Source: Acinetobacter lwoffii (GTDB lineage Bacteria; Pseudomonadota; Gammaproteobacteria; Pseudomonadales; Moraxellaceae). Taken from it: DNA of 64,000 nt. Under the pieces are notes generated by a model that worked only from the letters and a program-made list of their open reading frames with translations, ran no database searches and was not told where the DNA came from. The stretch is from contig NZ_CP059081.1 in assembly GCF_015602705.1 (NCBI RefSeq), positions 381,702 to 445,701 of the forward strand, given 5' to 3'. Shown piece by piece: positions 56,656 to 64,000 of the stretch. A program made the position numbers and the translations under genes. Each line of letters starts with the position of its first letter. Positions within the stretch are counted from its first letter, which is position 1.

Positions 56656-57915
56656 ATGCATGAAAAGATGAGCTTAAATACGCAAATTTTAATTGCCGCC
56701 GTATTGGGGGTGCTGTTTGGATTTCTATTGACGATATTTCCGCAGACCTCATTTTTTGATATCAGCTTATATGGCATCGGCATCGTCAGCAGTATTTTTA
56801 TTGGCTTGTTAAAAATGCTGTTAGTGCCGCTGATTTTTAGCTCGATCGTGGTCGGCGTATCCAATCTGCAGGCGGGTGGGCAGCTAAGCCGCACCTGGAA
56901 AATTACCCTGATGTGCTGTGTGACCACCACTACCTTAGCACTCATTTTGGGGCTGGCGTGTGCGCATTTGTTTAATGTCGGTAAGGGTGTTGATGTGCTG
57001 ATGTTCCAGGATGCCATGGCGCAACATCAAACACCGGATACGCTTACGCCATCTTCTTTCTTTACCAACTTTATTCAGAATACCCTGATCAATCCGTTTA
57101 AAGCATTTGCCGATGGGAATGTCTTGGCGGTGGTAGTCTTTGCCTTATTTGTGGGTGTAGCACTAGTCGCAGGTGGAGATAAATTCCGTACTGTGCGCAA
57201 GCTGAGTCACCAGTTTTTTGAAATCATGATGTTGATGATTGGCTGGGTGATGAAACTGGCACCGCTCGGTATTTTTGCCTTATTGGCTAAATTAATTGCC
57301 ACTGAGGATGTGTCGGTTCTTAGTCGTCTGGCTGAATTCGCTGCGGTAGTCACCGGTACGACGATTTTTCATGGCATCGTGGTTTTGCCTTTATTGCTGT
57401 GGATTTTCGGCAAGATGGATCCGGTCACGTTCTTTAAAGGCACACGTGCTGCCTTGATTACTGCCTTTGCCACCAGTTCCAGTTCGGCCACCATGCCCTT
57501 GTCGATGAAATGCGCGCAGGAAAATTTAGGGGTACGTCCACATACTGCAGGCTTTGTGATTCCACTTGGTACACAGTTGAATATGGATGGTACGGCGCTG
57601 TATGAAGCAGCTGCAGCTCTGTTTATTGCCAATTTAATGGGGCTGGATCTGAGTCTGGGGCAGCAACTGGTGGTCTGTGCAACTGCGATGATTGCATCCT
57701 TAGGTGCACCGGGAATTCCGAGTGCCGGTATGGTGACCATGATTATGGTCTTGCAATCGGTTGGTTTACCTGCCGAGGCGATTGCCATTCTTTTACCGAT
57801 CGACCGTTTACTGGATACCGTACGTACAGTGGTGAATGTTCAGGGAGATATGATGATCAGCGTGGTGGTGGACCGGCATACGCGTGAACCCGATCTTCAA
57901 GCTACAGATAGCTAA
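56656..57915 (+). CDS. Dicarboxylate/amino-acid:cation symporter (DAACS family)
   Basis: 419 residues, inner membrane. The DAACS core is clear: TSSSSATMPLSM (HP1 hairpin serines), PLGTQLNMDGTALYEA (the NMDGT ion and substrate motif), and GIPSAGMVTM (HP2). Sodium- or proton-coupled uptake of glutamate/aspartate or C4-dicarboxylates; the choice cannot be read. ATG at 56656, with a second ATG at 56668 possible. Confidence 0.93.
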   Translation: MHEKMSLNTQILIAAVLGVLFGFLLTIFPQTSFFDISLYGIGIVSSIFIGLLKMLLVPLIFSSIVVGVSNLQAGGQLSRTWKITLMCCVTTTTLALILGLACAHLFNVGKGVDVLMFQDAMAQHQTPDTLTPSSFFTNFIQNTLINPFKAFADGNVLAVVVFALFVGVALVAGGDKFRTVRKLSHQFFEIMMLMIGWVMKLAPLGIFALLAKLIATEDVSVLSRLAEFAAVVTGTTIFHGIVVLPLLLWIFGKMDPVTFFKGTRAALITAFATSSSSATMPLSMKCAQENLGVRPHTAGFVIPLGTQLNMDGTALYEAAAALFIANLMGLDLSLGQQLVVCATAMIASLGAPGIPSAGMVTMIMVLQSVGLPAEAIAILLPIDRLLDTVRTVVNVQGDMMISVVVDRHTREPDLQATDS

Positions 57916-57933
57916 AACATTTAAAAAAATAAA

Positions 57934-57962
57934 AAAAAAGCAGGTATTTGACCTGCTTTTTT
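57934..57962 (+). terminator. Terminator of the symporter gene
   Basis: AAAAAAGCAGGT/ACCTGCTTTTTT around ATTTG, with A- and T-runs; also able to serve engB from the other side if transcription reaches it. Confidence 0.85.
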
Positions 57963-58022
57963 ATTTGTACGTTGAGTTTTAATAAATCAAGAATGATCAC
58001 AGATCATTTAGGTGATATGGTC

Positions 58023-58973
58023 TTAATCCGCTGAACGCTTATTCTGATTTAGCTCATCTGCCGCTTTAAGCTCGGATTGATCCTGTTCAAGTAATTCCAG
58101 CGGTTCTTCAGCTTCATTTAAATCATGCGTCGATACTTCAGTAACATGCTCCGAATCGGATTCACTAAGCTCGAGTTCTTCAAGCGGTTCATCAGATTCA
58201 TTCAAATCATGCGCTGATGCTTCCGGAATACTGTCCAGATCATATTCAGATGCTTGATCTAAGGTAAAGTTCAAACGGCCACCCATGACGCTGGCCAGTT
58301 CTTCCAGACCCTGTTTATTCATCGATGAGAACAGTTGAATCGAGAAATCCAGCTTCATCTTTTTCAATGCTGCTTTGACTTCCTGCAAGGCTTTGGATGC
58401 AGGACCACGATTCAGTTTGTCAGATTTGGTCAATAACACATGCACGAACAACTGGCGGGAATAAGCCCATTCCAGCATCATCACATCGAAGTGTTGCAGA
58501 GGGTGGCGAATGTCCATCAGCAATACCAGGCCTTGTAAGCTCTGGCGGTGAATCAGGTAATTTTCCAGTTCTTTTTGCCAGACCAGTTTCATTTTTTCAG
58601 GCACAGCCGCATAACCATAACCGGGTAAGTCGACCAGACGCTGATCCGGATTGCCCAGGCTGAAAAAGTTGATCATCTGGGTACGGCCAGGTTTTTTCGA
58701 TGCACGTGCCAACTGTTTCTGGTTGGTCAAGGCATTAATCGCACTGGACTTACCCGCATTTGAGCGGCCGGCAAAAGCAATTTCATAGCCAGTATCTTCT
58801 ACACAAAGACTGAGTTTGGGTGCACTCATTAAAAATTCGGCTTTGCGTAGCCAGTTGAGTGCGCGCACAGAATATTCAGTAATGGCAGAATCAACTTTTT
58901 TCTCGTAGCTGATCTTTTGCTTAGGCGCATGGGCTGTCTTACTGTTTTTGGATTTTCCTCTGCTGTGGTGCAT
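58023..58973 (-). CDS. engB: Ribosome-biogenesis GTPase EngB/YihA with acidic repeat tail
   Basis: 316 residues, against about 210 in E. coli. GTPase core about 60-245: G1 GRSNAGKSS (69-77), G3 DLPGYG, G4 TKSDKLN. An N-terminal basic lead of about 50 residues and a C-terminal acidic tail of about 75 extend it. The tail contains two imperfect repeats of A/S-HDLNE-x-x-EPLE. The GTPase assembles the large ribosomal subunit. Extensions are known in Acinetobacter; the repeats look expandable. Confidence 0.93.
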   Translation of the reverse strand: MHHSRGKSKNSKTAHAPKQKISYEKKVDSAITEYSVRALNWLRKAEFLMSAPKLSLCVEDTGYEIAFAGRSNAGKSSAINALTNQKQLARASKKPGRTQMINFFSLGNPDQRLVDLPGYGYAAVPEKMKLVWQKELENYLIHRQSLQGLVLLMDIRHPLQHFDVMMLEWAYSRQLFVHVLLTKSDKLNRGPASKALQEVKAALKKMKLDFSIQLFSSMNKQGLEELASVMGGRLNFTLDQASEYDLDSIPEASAHDLNESDEPLEELELSESDSEHVTEVSTHDLNEAEEPLELLEQDQSELKAADELNQNKRSAD

Positions 58974-59078
58974 AACTCAACTTCAATAAATGATCTACAA
59001 TGAAACATTATAAAGGAAGTCGCACAGGCAAGCGAACTTTGCCGCAAGAATAAGTCACAAGACATGAGCCTGAAGACT

Positions 59079-59519
59079 TTAAAGATTAATCAGGCTGATC
59101 GGAGAATTTGTACTGAAACGCGCATTTCGTGGCCTAATCACATCTTTAAGCACATATTGGTCCAGACTGCTATAAAACTGTTCGACAGCATCATCTAAAA
59201 TGCCTTTTAAACCACAGGTCGGACGTAATACGCAGGGTGGGCTATTGCATTCCACTACATTGCTGTCGCGTTGCAGGATCCGCACAATCTGTCCCAGTTG
59301 AAGGTTCAGGCTTGCCGGATTTAAACGTATGCCGCCACCTTTGCCACGTGTGGTGATCAGCCAGTCCTTTTTCGCCATAAAATGCACGATTTTCATGGCA
59401 TGATTCTGTGAAACCTGCAAGCGCTCGGCAAGTTCTGCAATGGTATAAGGGAGATCACGTGGCTGTGCGACATACATCAGGATCCGAAGCGCATAGTCAG
59501 TGAATTTATTGAGTTGCAT
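59079..59519 (-). CDS. nsrR: Rrf2-family nitric-oxide-sensing repressor NsrR
   Basis: 146 residues. Winged helix about 1-60 with FTDYALRILMYVA and VSQNHAMKIV. The 4Fe-4S ligands are C-x4-C-x5-C (CNSPPCVLRPTC, about 91-102), as in NsrR. It represses nitric-oxide defence genes until NO damages the cluster. It lies downstream of the flavohaemoglobin-like gene, whose promoter carries an NsrR-like box; a hairpin separates the two. Confidence 0.92.
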   Translation of the reverse strand: MQLNKFTDYALRILMYVAQPRDLPYTIAELAERLQVSQNHAMKIVHFMAKKDWLITTRGKGGGIRLNPASLNLQLGQIVRILQRDSNVVECNSPPCVLRPTCGLKGILDDAVEQFYSSLDQYVLKDVIRPRNARFSTNSPISLINL

Positions 59520-59555
59520 AAGGTCAACAGCTAGAAAATGAAAGAATTGAATGTT

Positions 59556-59579
59556 AAAAGCTCCACGAATGGAGCTTTT
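59556..59579 (-). terminator. Terminator of the flavohaemoglobin-like gene
   Basis: Perfect 10-bp stem AAAAGCTCCA/TGGAGCTTTT with loop CGAA, 37 bases past the stop codon and before nsrR. Confidence 0.8.
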
Positions 59580-59616
59580 AATCAGAATCTGATGCTAGTC
59601 TAAACCGTTTTGGTAA

Positions 59617-60378
59617 TTAAAGCTTGAGCGGGGCAGACACTTCAACTACATCACCAACTTTGTAGTGGTCGATCAGTGTCTGTGCAACCGAGAATGCGGT
59701 TGGATTTTCTTCCGCTTTCACAGTAATTTGATATTGCTCGTTTTGAGCCTGATCAAAGCTAAACTGTTGTGGTTGACGAATGTGCTGTTCAGGCACCTGT
59801 ACACGTACTGAAATATGTTCACCCGCTTCAGCACTTGCAATCGCTGCACCATCTTTAGCTTTAAGTGTAAAGATTTTACCTGCATCGGTATCATTGACTG
59901 CTGCTACTTCAAATTCGCGCCAGCCCGCCCAGCCACCATTTTCAGAAGCTAGAGTGGCATATTTAGATTTTTCCACACCAATCAAAATATCTGCCAGTTG
60001 CATATACGCTTCTTTCCAGGCTGCAATCAGGTCTGAGTCCATGGGCACATCTAAAACTTCGCTGATCGAGTGCAACAGGTTCTCACCGACAATCGCATAT
60101 TGATCCGGTTGAATATCCAGGCTGACATGTTTAGTGGTAATACGTTCGATGGCTTTGGCCAAAACGCCCGGATTGGTAATGTTTTCAGCATAGGCAAGTA
60201 CTGCGGCAGCCAAGGCACGTGGTTGACGGCCAGTACTTTGATGATCCATGTTGAAGGTGTTTTTCAACTCTGGATGGTTGTTCAGCATGCGGTTATAGAA
60301 ATACGTAGTAAGTGCTACGCCGTTTTCACGTAAAACAGGAACAGTCGCTTGTACAAGTTCAATATGTTGTGGAGTCAT
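59617..60378 (-). CDS. hmp: Flavohaemoglobin-like protein lacking the NAD-binding domain
   Basis: 253 residues: globin domain (1-135) with Tyr in TYFYNRM, Gln in DHQSTGRQ, proximal His in TTKHVSL; then a FAD-binding-like domain to the end (GWREFEV, EHISVRV, TVKAEENPTAFSV, VGDVVEVSAP). It stops where Hmp (about 396) would enter its NAD(P) domain. The FAD motif RQYS is altered (RQPQQFSF). The stop is clean, and a terminator follows, so it is not a frameshift. NO dioxygenase activity would need a partner reductase. Confidence 0.9.
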   Translation of the reverse strand: MTPQHIELVQATVPVLRENGVALTTYFYNRMLNNHPELKNTFNMDHQSTGRQPRALAAAVLAYAENITNPGVLAKAIERITTKHVSLDIQPDQYAIVGENLLHSISEVLDVPMDSDLIAAWKEAYMQLADILIGVEKSKYATLASENGGWAGWREFEVAAVNDTDAGKIFTLKAKDGAAIASAEAGEHISVRVQVPEQHIRQPQQFSFDQAQNEQYQITVKAEENPTAFSVAQTLIDHYKVGDVVEVSAPLKL

Positions 60379-60404
60379 GAGAGCTATCTACAGATGTTTT
60401 TTAA

Positions 60405-60427
60405 AAGATGTATTTAAATTACATCTT
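60405..60427 (-). promoter_or_regulatory. NsrR-type operator
   Basis: 23-base palindrome AAGATGTATTT-A-AATTACATCTT, 10 of 11 pairs matching, and close to the NsrR consensus AAGATGCATTT. It lies 26 bases upstream of the flavohaemoglobin-like gene start. Confidence 0.85.
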
Positions 60428-60530
60428 TTAAAATAGCTTTACAATAGCGCATAGTCATAAAACCATAAAAAATTATGGGATATAAGAATATCCCATAAAA
60501 AGTGTGATGATGATCGGAAAAGGAGGGGGA

Positions 60531-62081
60531 TTATTTGCGGCCAAACAGCGAACCCAGTAAGCCGCGCACAATTTTCTGCCCAGTACTCCCGCCCAGGCTA
60601 CGGGCAGCACTTTTGGCAAAGGTGCCGACAATATCCTGAGTCAGTTTTTCTCGTTGCTTGGCTGCGCGTTCAGCTTCTTTTTGTTGTTCTCGTGCCAGAC
60701 GTTCCTGTTCTTTAATTTGCTGCTTGGCAAGAGCTTCCTGTTCCTTGCTTTGCTGTTTGGCAAGTTCGGCGGCCTGAGCCTGTTGCTGGCGTTCTGCGAC
60801 CTTGTTTTGCAGCATTTCATGGGCGCTATCCCGATCGACTGGCTGCTCATAAATACCGGCGACAATACTTTGCTGCATGAGAGCCTTGCGTTCTTCAAGC
60901 GAGATCGGTGTAAAGGATGAATACGGCGGCATGACCCAGCCACGTTCTACAATTTGCGGAATACCTTTTTCATCCAGGCAGCTAATTAGGGCTTCACCGA
61001 CAGCAAGTTCGGTAATCACCTGATCGACTTTAAATTCAGGATTGGCTCGGAAGGTCTCTGCTGCGGTTTTCACTGCTTTTTGATCTTTGGGAGTGAAAGC
61101 CCGTAAAGCATGTTGAACCCGATTGCCGAGCTGGCCTAAGACACTTTCCGGCAAGTCCAACGGATTTTGCGTGACAAAATAAATTCCCACGCCTTTAGAG
61201 CGAATCAGGCGTACCACCTGCTCAATTTTATCCTGTAGGGCAGGGCTGGCATTATCAAACAAGAGATGGGCTTCATCAAAGAAAAACACCAGTTTAGGTT
61301 TGTCCAGATCGCCGACTTCGGGAAGCTGTTCAAACAGCTCGGAGAGCATCCAGAGCAAGAACGTGGCATATAGCTTAGGCGTATTCATCAGCTTGTCAGC
61401 CGCCAACAAATTGATATTGCCACGGCCCTGACTGTCCGTTTGTAAAAAGTCCATCAGATCCAGCGCCGGCTCGCCAAAAAACTGGTCACCGCCTTGGTCA
61501 GCCAGTGCTAACAAATTACGTTGAATCGCACCGAGACTGGCGGGTGAAAGATTGCCATATTCAGCTTTAAAGTCAGCCGCATGCTCAGAGACATAACTCA
61601 GCATCGCTTTCAGATCTTTAAAGTCGATCAGCAATAAACCCTGATCATCGGCAATCCGAAACACGGCAGATAAAACGCCTTCCTGGGTGTCATTCAGATT
61701 CAGTATTTGCGCCAGCAGCAGCGGGCCAATTTCAGAAATGGTAGTGCGAATCGGATGACCCTGTTCGCCAAATAAATCCCAAAACACCACTGGTGAGGCT
61801 GCAAAAGGAATGGACTCGATATTGAGACTTTTAATCCGTTCATCAAACTTGGGGCTGCTTTCACCTGCTTTGGCCAGGCTGGACACATCGCCTTTGGCAT
61901 CGGCGAGGAATACAGGTACACCAATTCGAGAAAAGCTCTCCGCCAATACTTTTAAAGTCACAGTCTTTCCGGTACCAGTGGCACCTGCAATCAAGCCATG
62001 TCGATTGGCAAGTTGGGAATGCAGCACAATATCCTGTGTGGCATCCGCAGTTTTTTTAGCAATAACAATTGGTCTACCCAT
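60531..62081 (-). CDS. HerA-like ATPase, YjgR family (DUF853)
   Basis: 516 residues. Walker A GATGTGKT (about 34-41), [13 protein letters not shown], Walker [13 protein letters not shown], and [14 protein letters not shown]. About 60 C-terminal residues form a Gln/Glu/Lys-rich coiled coil ([18 protein letters not shown]) before a small hydrophobic end. Related to HerA/FtsK pumps, but the YjgR role is unknown. Starts 18 bases downstream of the metC-like gene; likely same transcript. Confidence 0.9.
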   Translation of the reverse strand: MGRPIVIAKKTADATQDIVLHSQLANRHGLIAGATGTGKTVTLKVLAESFSRIGVPVFLADAKGDVSSLAKAGESSPKFDERIKSLNIESIPFAASPVVFWDLFGEQGHPIRTTISEIGPLLLAQILNLNDTQEGVLSAVFRIADDQGLLLIDFKDLKAMLSYVSEHAADFKAEYGNLSPASLGAIQRNLLALADQGGDQFFGEPALDLMDFLQTDSQGRGNINLLAADKLMNTPKLYATFLLWMLSELFEQLPEVGDLDKPKLVFFFDEAHLLFDNASPALQDKIEQVVRLIRSKGVGIYFVTQNPLDLPESVLGQLGNRVQHALRAFTPKDQKAVKTAAETFRANPEFKVDQVITELAVGEALISCLDEKGIPQIVERGWVMPPYSSFTPISLEERKALMQQSIVAGIYEQPVDRDSAHEMLQNKVAERQQQAQAAELAKQQSKEQEALAKQQIKEQERLAREQQKEAERAAKQREKLTQDIVGTFAKSAARSLGGSTGQKIVRGLLGSLFGRK

Positions 62082-62099
62082 AGCTTTTCCTGTTATTTA

Positions 62100-63302
62100 T
62101 TATTCGTTTTTAAGTTTTTTCATTTGTTCTAGTGCATGCTGAATATCTTGAATCAAATCTTCCGGATATTCCAGTCCAATACAGAAACGAACCAGCAAGC
62201 CGTCTTTTAAGTGTGAATGTTCCAGCACACGCATGTCTTTTAAGTTATATAGCATGACCAGACTGACAGGGCCACCCCAACTAAAGCCAAGCTTAAACAG
62301 TTTTAAGCTATCACAGAAATTCCGGATATCCTGCATTACGTATGTGCTGTCAAAGATCACGCTGACCAGGCCGGCACTATCACCTTGCTTGCAAATTTCT
62401 TTCCAGTACTGATGGCCTGCACTGTCCGGATCTGCAGGATGCAGCACCTGTACAAACTCGGTTTGCTGTTTAAGCCATGTCATTAATGTAAGCGCACTGT
62501 TGGATTGATGTTGATATCGCAGTTGCATCGAAGCCAGACTGCGTTGTATCTGTGCCACATCATCACCAGAAACACTAATGCCCTGAATGGCATGTGCGCG
62601 GAACAGTTTGTGATGCAGGGCCTTATCTCGCGTAACCACCGAGCCCATCAGAATATCACCCCCGCCGCTTGGATATTTGGTCAGTGCATGTACCGTCATA
62701 TCTACACTTAAATGCTCTTCACTAAAATCAAAGGCATCAAAAGCCAGACCTGCGCCCCAGGTATTATCCAGCGCAGTAAGAATATTGTGTGCCTGAGCTT
62801 TTTTCACTAAACCAGCCAGATCCGGAAATTCCAAGGTGACTGAGCCAGCAGCCTCGAGCCAGATCAGTTTGGCTTTATCTGTAGGCTGAAATGTATCAAG
62901 CTCTATGGGATTGTAGACCTTAACCGTAATTCCATAACGCTTTTCCAGATTGCGTAAATGTTCCATGTTTGGACCATAGATATTGTCAGCCACCCAAACC
63001 TCATCTCCTTGGCTTAAAAAGCAAGAATTCACGAGATTAATCGCGGATAAACCACTCGGTGCGAGCAGGTGATATAAACCACCTTCGAGCTGTGCGATGT
63101 TATCGCCCAGCGTAAAGGTCGTAGGCGTGCCATGCGTGCCATAACTATAGTCATAGTCATCGGTCCAATGGCGATTAAACAGGGCATCGGTATTGTTAAA
63201 GATAATGGTCGATGCACGATAGAGGGGAGGTTGAATGGTGGAAATCGCTTGAGGAGCCTTTCGTGGTGCATGAATCAGGCGAGTTTGAGAGTCTTGTTTC
63301 AC
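62100..63302 (-). CDS. metC: Cystathionine beta-lyase (PLP-dependent)
   Basis: 400 residues from the GTG at 63302 (GAGCG nine bases upstream; a TTG at 63326 would add eight). PLP Lys in VHALTKYPSGGGD, with the YSYGTHGTPT and APSGLSAINL blocks. Active in cysteine and methionine metabolism, cleaving cystathionine to homocysteine, though close relatives do other transsulfuration steps. The next gene downstream, a HerA-like ATPase, begins 18 bases later. Confidence 0.9.
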   Translation of the reverse strand: MKQDSQTRLIHAPRKAPQAISTIQPPLYRASTIIFNNTDALFNRHWTDDYDYSYGTHGTPTTFTLGDNIAQLEGGLYHLLAPSGLSAINLVNSCFLSQGDEVWVADNIYGPNMEHLRNLEKRYGITVKVYNPIELDTFQPTDKAKLIWLEAAGSVTLEFPDLAGLVKKAQAHNILTALDNTWGAGLAFDAFDFSEEHLSVDMTVHALTKYPSGGGDILMGSVVTRDKALHHKLFRAHAIQGISVSGDDVAQIQRSLASMQLRYQHQSNSALTLMTWLKQQTEFVQVLHPADPDSAGHQYWKEICKQGDSAGLVSVIFDSTYVMQDIRNFCDSLKLFKLGFSWGGPVSLVMLYNLKDMRVLEHSHLKDGLLVRFCIGLEYPEDLIQDIQHALEQMKKLKNE

Positions 63303-63465
63303 GTGAATGCGCTCAAATGTAATCAAATATTACTCTAGCTTAAGAGAATCTGTGACTCACTGCCAGTTACGTTGTGAATTGTTTAAAAACAACAAGTCTT
63401 ATAAAAAGTTGGCTTCATTTTTGCAAAACCTAAATCTATATAGCTAAAAAAATAGGTTGAGGAGC

Positions 63466-64000
63466 ATGAAGTCGCATTTAAAAGTGCATTATTTTCAGCA
63501 TATTGCTGGTGAAGGTTTTGGTAGTTGTTATGAATTTTTAAAGCAGCATCAGGCGCACATTACAGCGACTGAATTTTTTGCTTTACCCGTGGATCGACCG
63601 CTGGAGATCGAGGCGCTGCCTGCAGTGGAAGAGGTGGATTTGCTGATCATTATGGGGGGAACCATGAGTGTGAATGATGAAGCAAATTTCCCTTGGTTAA
63701 AAATAGAAAAACGCTGGTTGCGTCGCTATCTTTCGCATGGCAAACCGGCAATTGGCCTGTGTCTGGGTGGGCAGTTGATTGCAAATGCTTTGGGTGCAGG
63801 TGTTAGTCGCAATCCAGAACAGGAATTGGGGTGGACCACGGTGCACAGAGTGGCGAATCTACCAGAGACGTGTTTTAGCCTGCCGGAGCAGTTTAATATT
63901 CTGCAATGGCACAATGAAACATTTGAATTGCCTAAAGGGGCAGTCCATCTGGCAGAAAATGAAGCCTGTCGTAATCAGATGTACCAGTTGGGTAGAAATG
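63466..64000 (+). CDS. Class I glutamine amidotransferase-like protein (partial, 3' end beyond window)
   Basis: The window ends after 178 codons; no stop is reached. Start at an ATG with GAGGAG six bases upstream. Features: LLIIMGGTMSVNDE and the nucleophile elbow GLCLGGQLIA with the catalytic Cys. The catalytic His may lie in WHNETFELP. Related to GMP-synthase-like amidotransferases (YfeJ type). Substrate unknown. Confidence 0.85.
   Translation, partial: MKSHLKVHYFQHIAGEGFGSCYEFLKQHQAHITATEFFALPVDRPLEIEALPAVEEVDLLIIMGGTMSVNDEANFPWLKIEKRWLRRYLSHGKPAIGLCLGGQLIANALGAGVSRNPEQELGWTTVHRVANLPETCFSLPEQFNILQWHNETFELPKGAVHLAENEACRNQMYQLGRN

Noticed and set aside
59520..59616. A split NAD-binding domain downstream of the flavohaemoglobin gene
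   Set aside because: Only about 100 bases with a terminator and stop codons precede nsrR, so no room for the missing domain.

Overview
The window is a stretch of Acinetobacter-type chromosome (Gammaproteobacteria, Moraxellaceae). The evidence is a MATE pump very close to AbeM, a CraA/MdfA-type drug transporter, class I.1 lipases with a LifO foldase, AT-rich intergenic DNA, and a dense set of ordinary housekeeping genes. I see no phage, insertion sequence, integron, CRISPR array, tRNA or rRNA. Nearly everything is core metabolism, envelope, stress or transport. I cannot assign the species.

Layout. 1-4343 (minus): three tandem secreted lipases (the first cut by the window edge) and the lipase foldase lifO. 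4514-6798 (plus): truB with a TauE/SafE permease, then a hemerythrin protein. 7210-9210 (minus): two tandem EamA transporters. 9336-12332: serA divergent from a D-2-hydroxyglutarate dehydrogenase. 12474-17083: a small lipoprotein candidate, a CraA-type pump, a DUF3817 protein and a YccS-like FUSC protein. 17180-19748 (minus): sodC, an AI-2E permease and an orphan ParA. 19873-23310: a Holliday-resolvase-like nuclease, two related unknown exported proteins around a methyltransferase, HopJ, and the fluoride channel. 23400-27603: Zur-controlled rpmE2, a UbiB-type kinase, DUF1737, abeM and a YdcZ permease.

27718-36655 holds three haem-pathway genes (hemW, hemF, hemN), an HNH endonuclease, a cold-shock protein, a large acyl-CoA dehydrogenase and aroE. 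36795-42988 holds ribA, dxs, suhB and a DEAD-box RNA helicase with a long structured leader and a repetitive RGG-like tail. 43394-46628 is the complete mlaFEDCB phospholipid-transport operon. 46881-58973 holds corA, a LOG protein, a Nudix hydrolase, comF, recG, a nucleotide-sugar-epimerase-like protein, plsB, tesB, a dicarboxylate/glutamate symporter and engB. 59079-60378 is a nitric-oxide module: NsrR, its box, and a flavohaemoglobin that lacks its NAD domain. 60531-64000 holds a HerA-like ATPase, a cystathionine beta-lyase and a partial glutamine amidotransferase.

Three intergenic repeat classes recur: CCCTCTCC/GGAGAGGG double-hairpin modules (14.3, 46.7 and 52.6 kb, with a looser relative at 36.7 kb), mosaic multi-hairpin elements (6.95 and 25.6 kb), and many factor-independent terminators. 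No convincing new multi-gene system is present. The most noteworthy signals are the truncated flavohaemoglobin with its NsrR site, the structured helicase leader, the paralogous unknown pair around the methyltransferase, the stand-alone HNH protein, and the lipase array with one paralog that has lost its disulfide.
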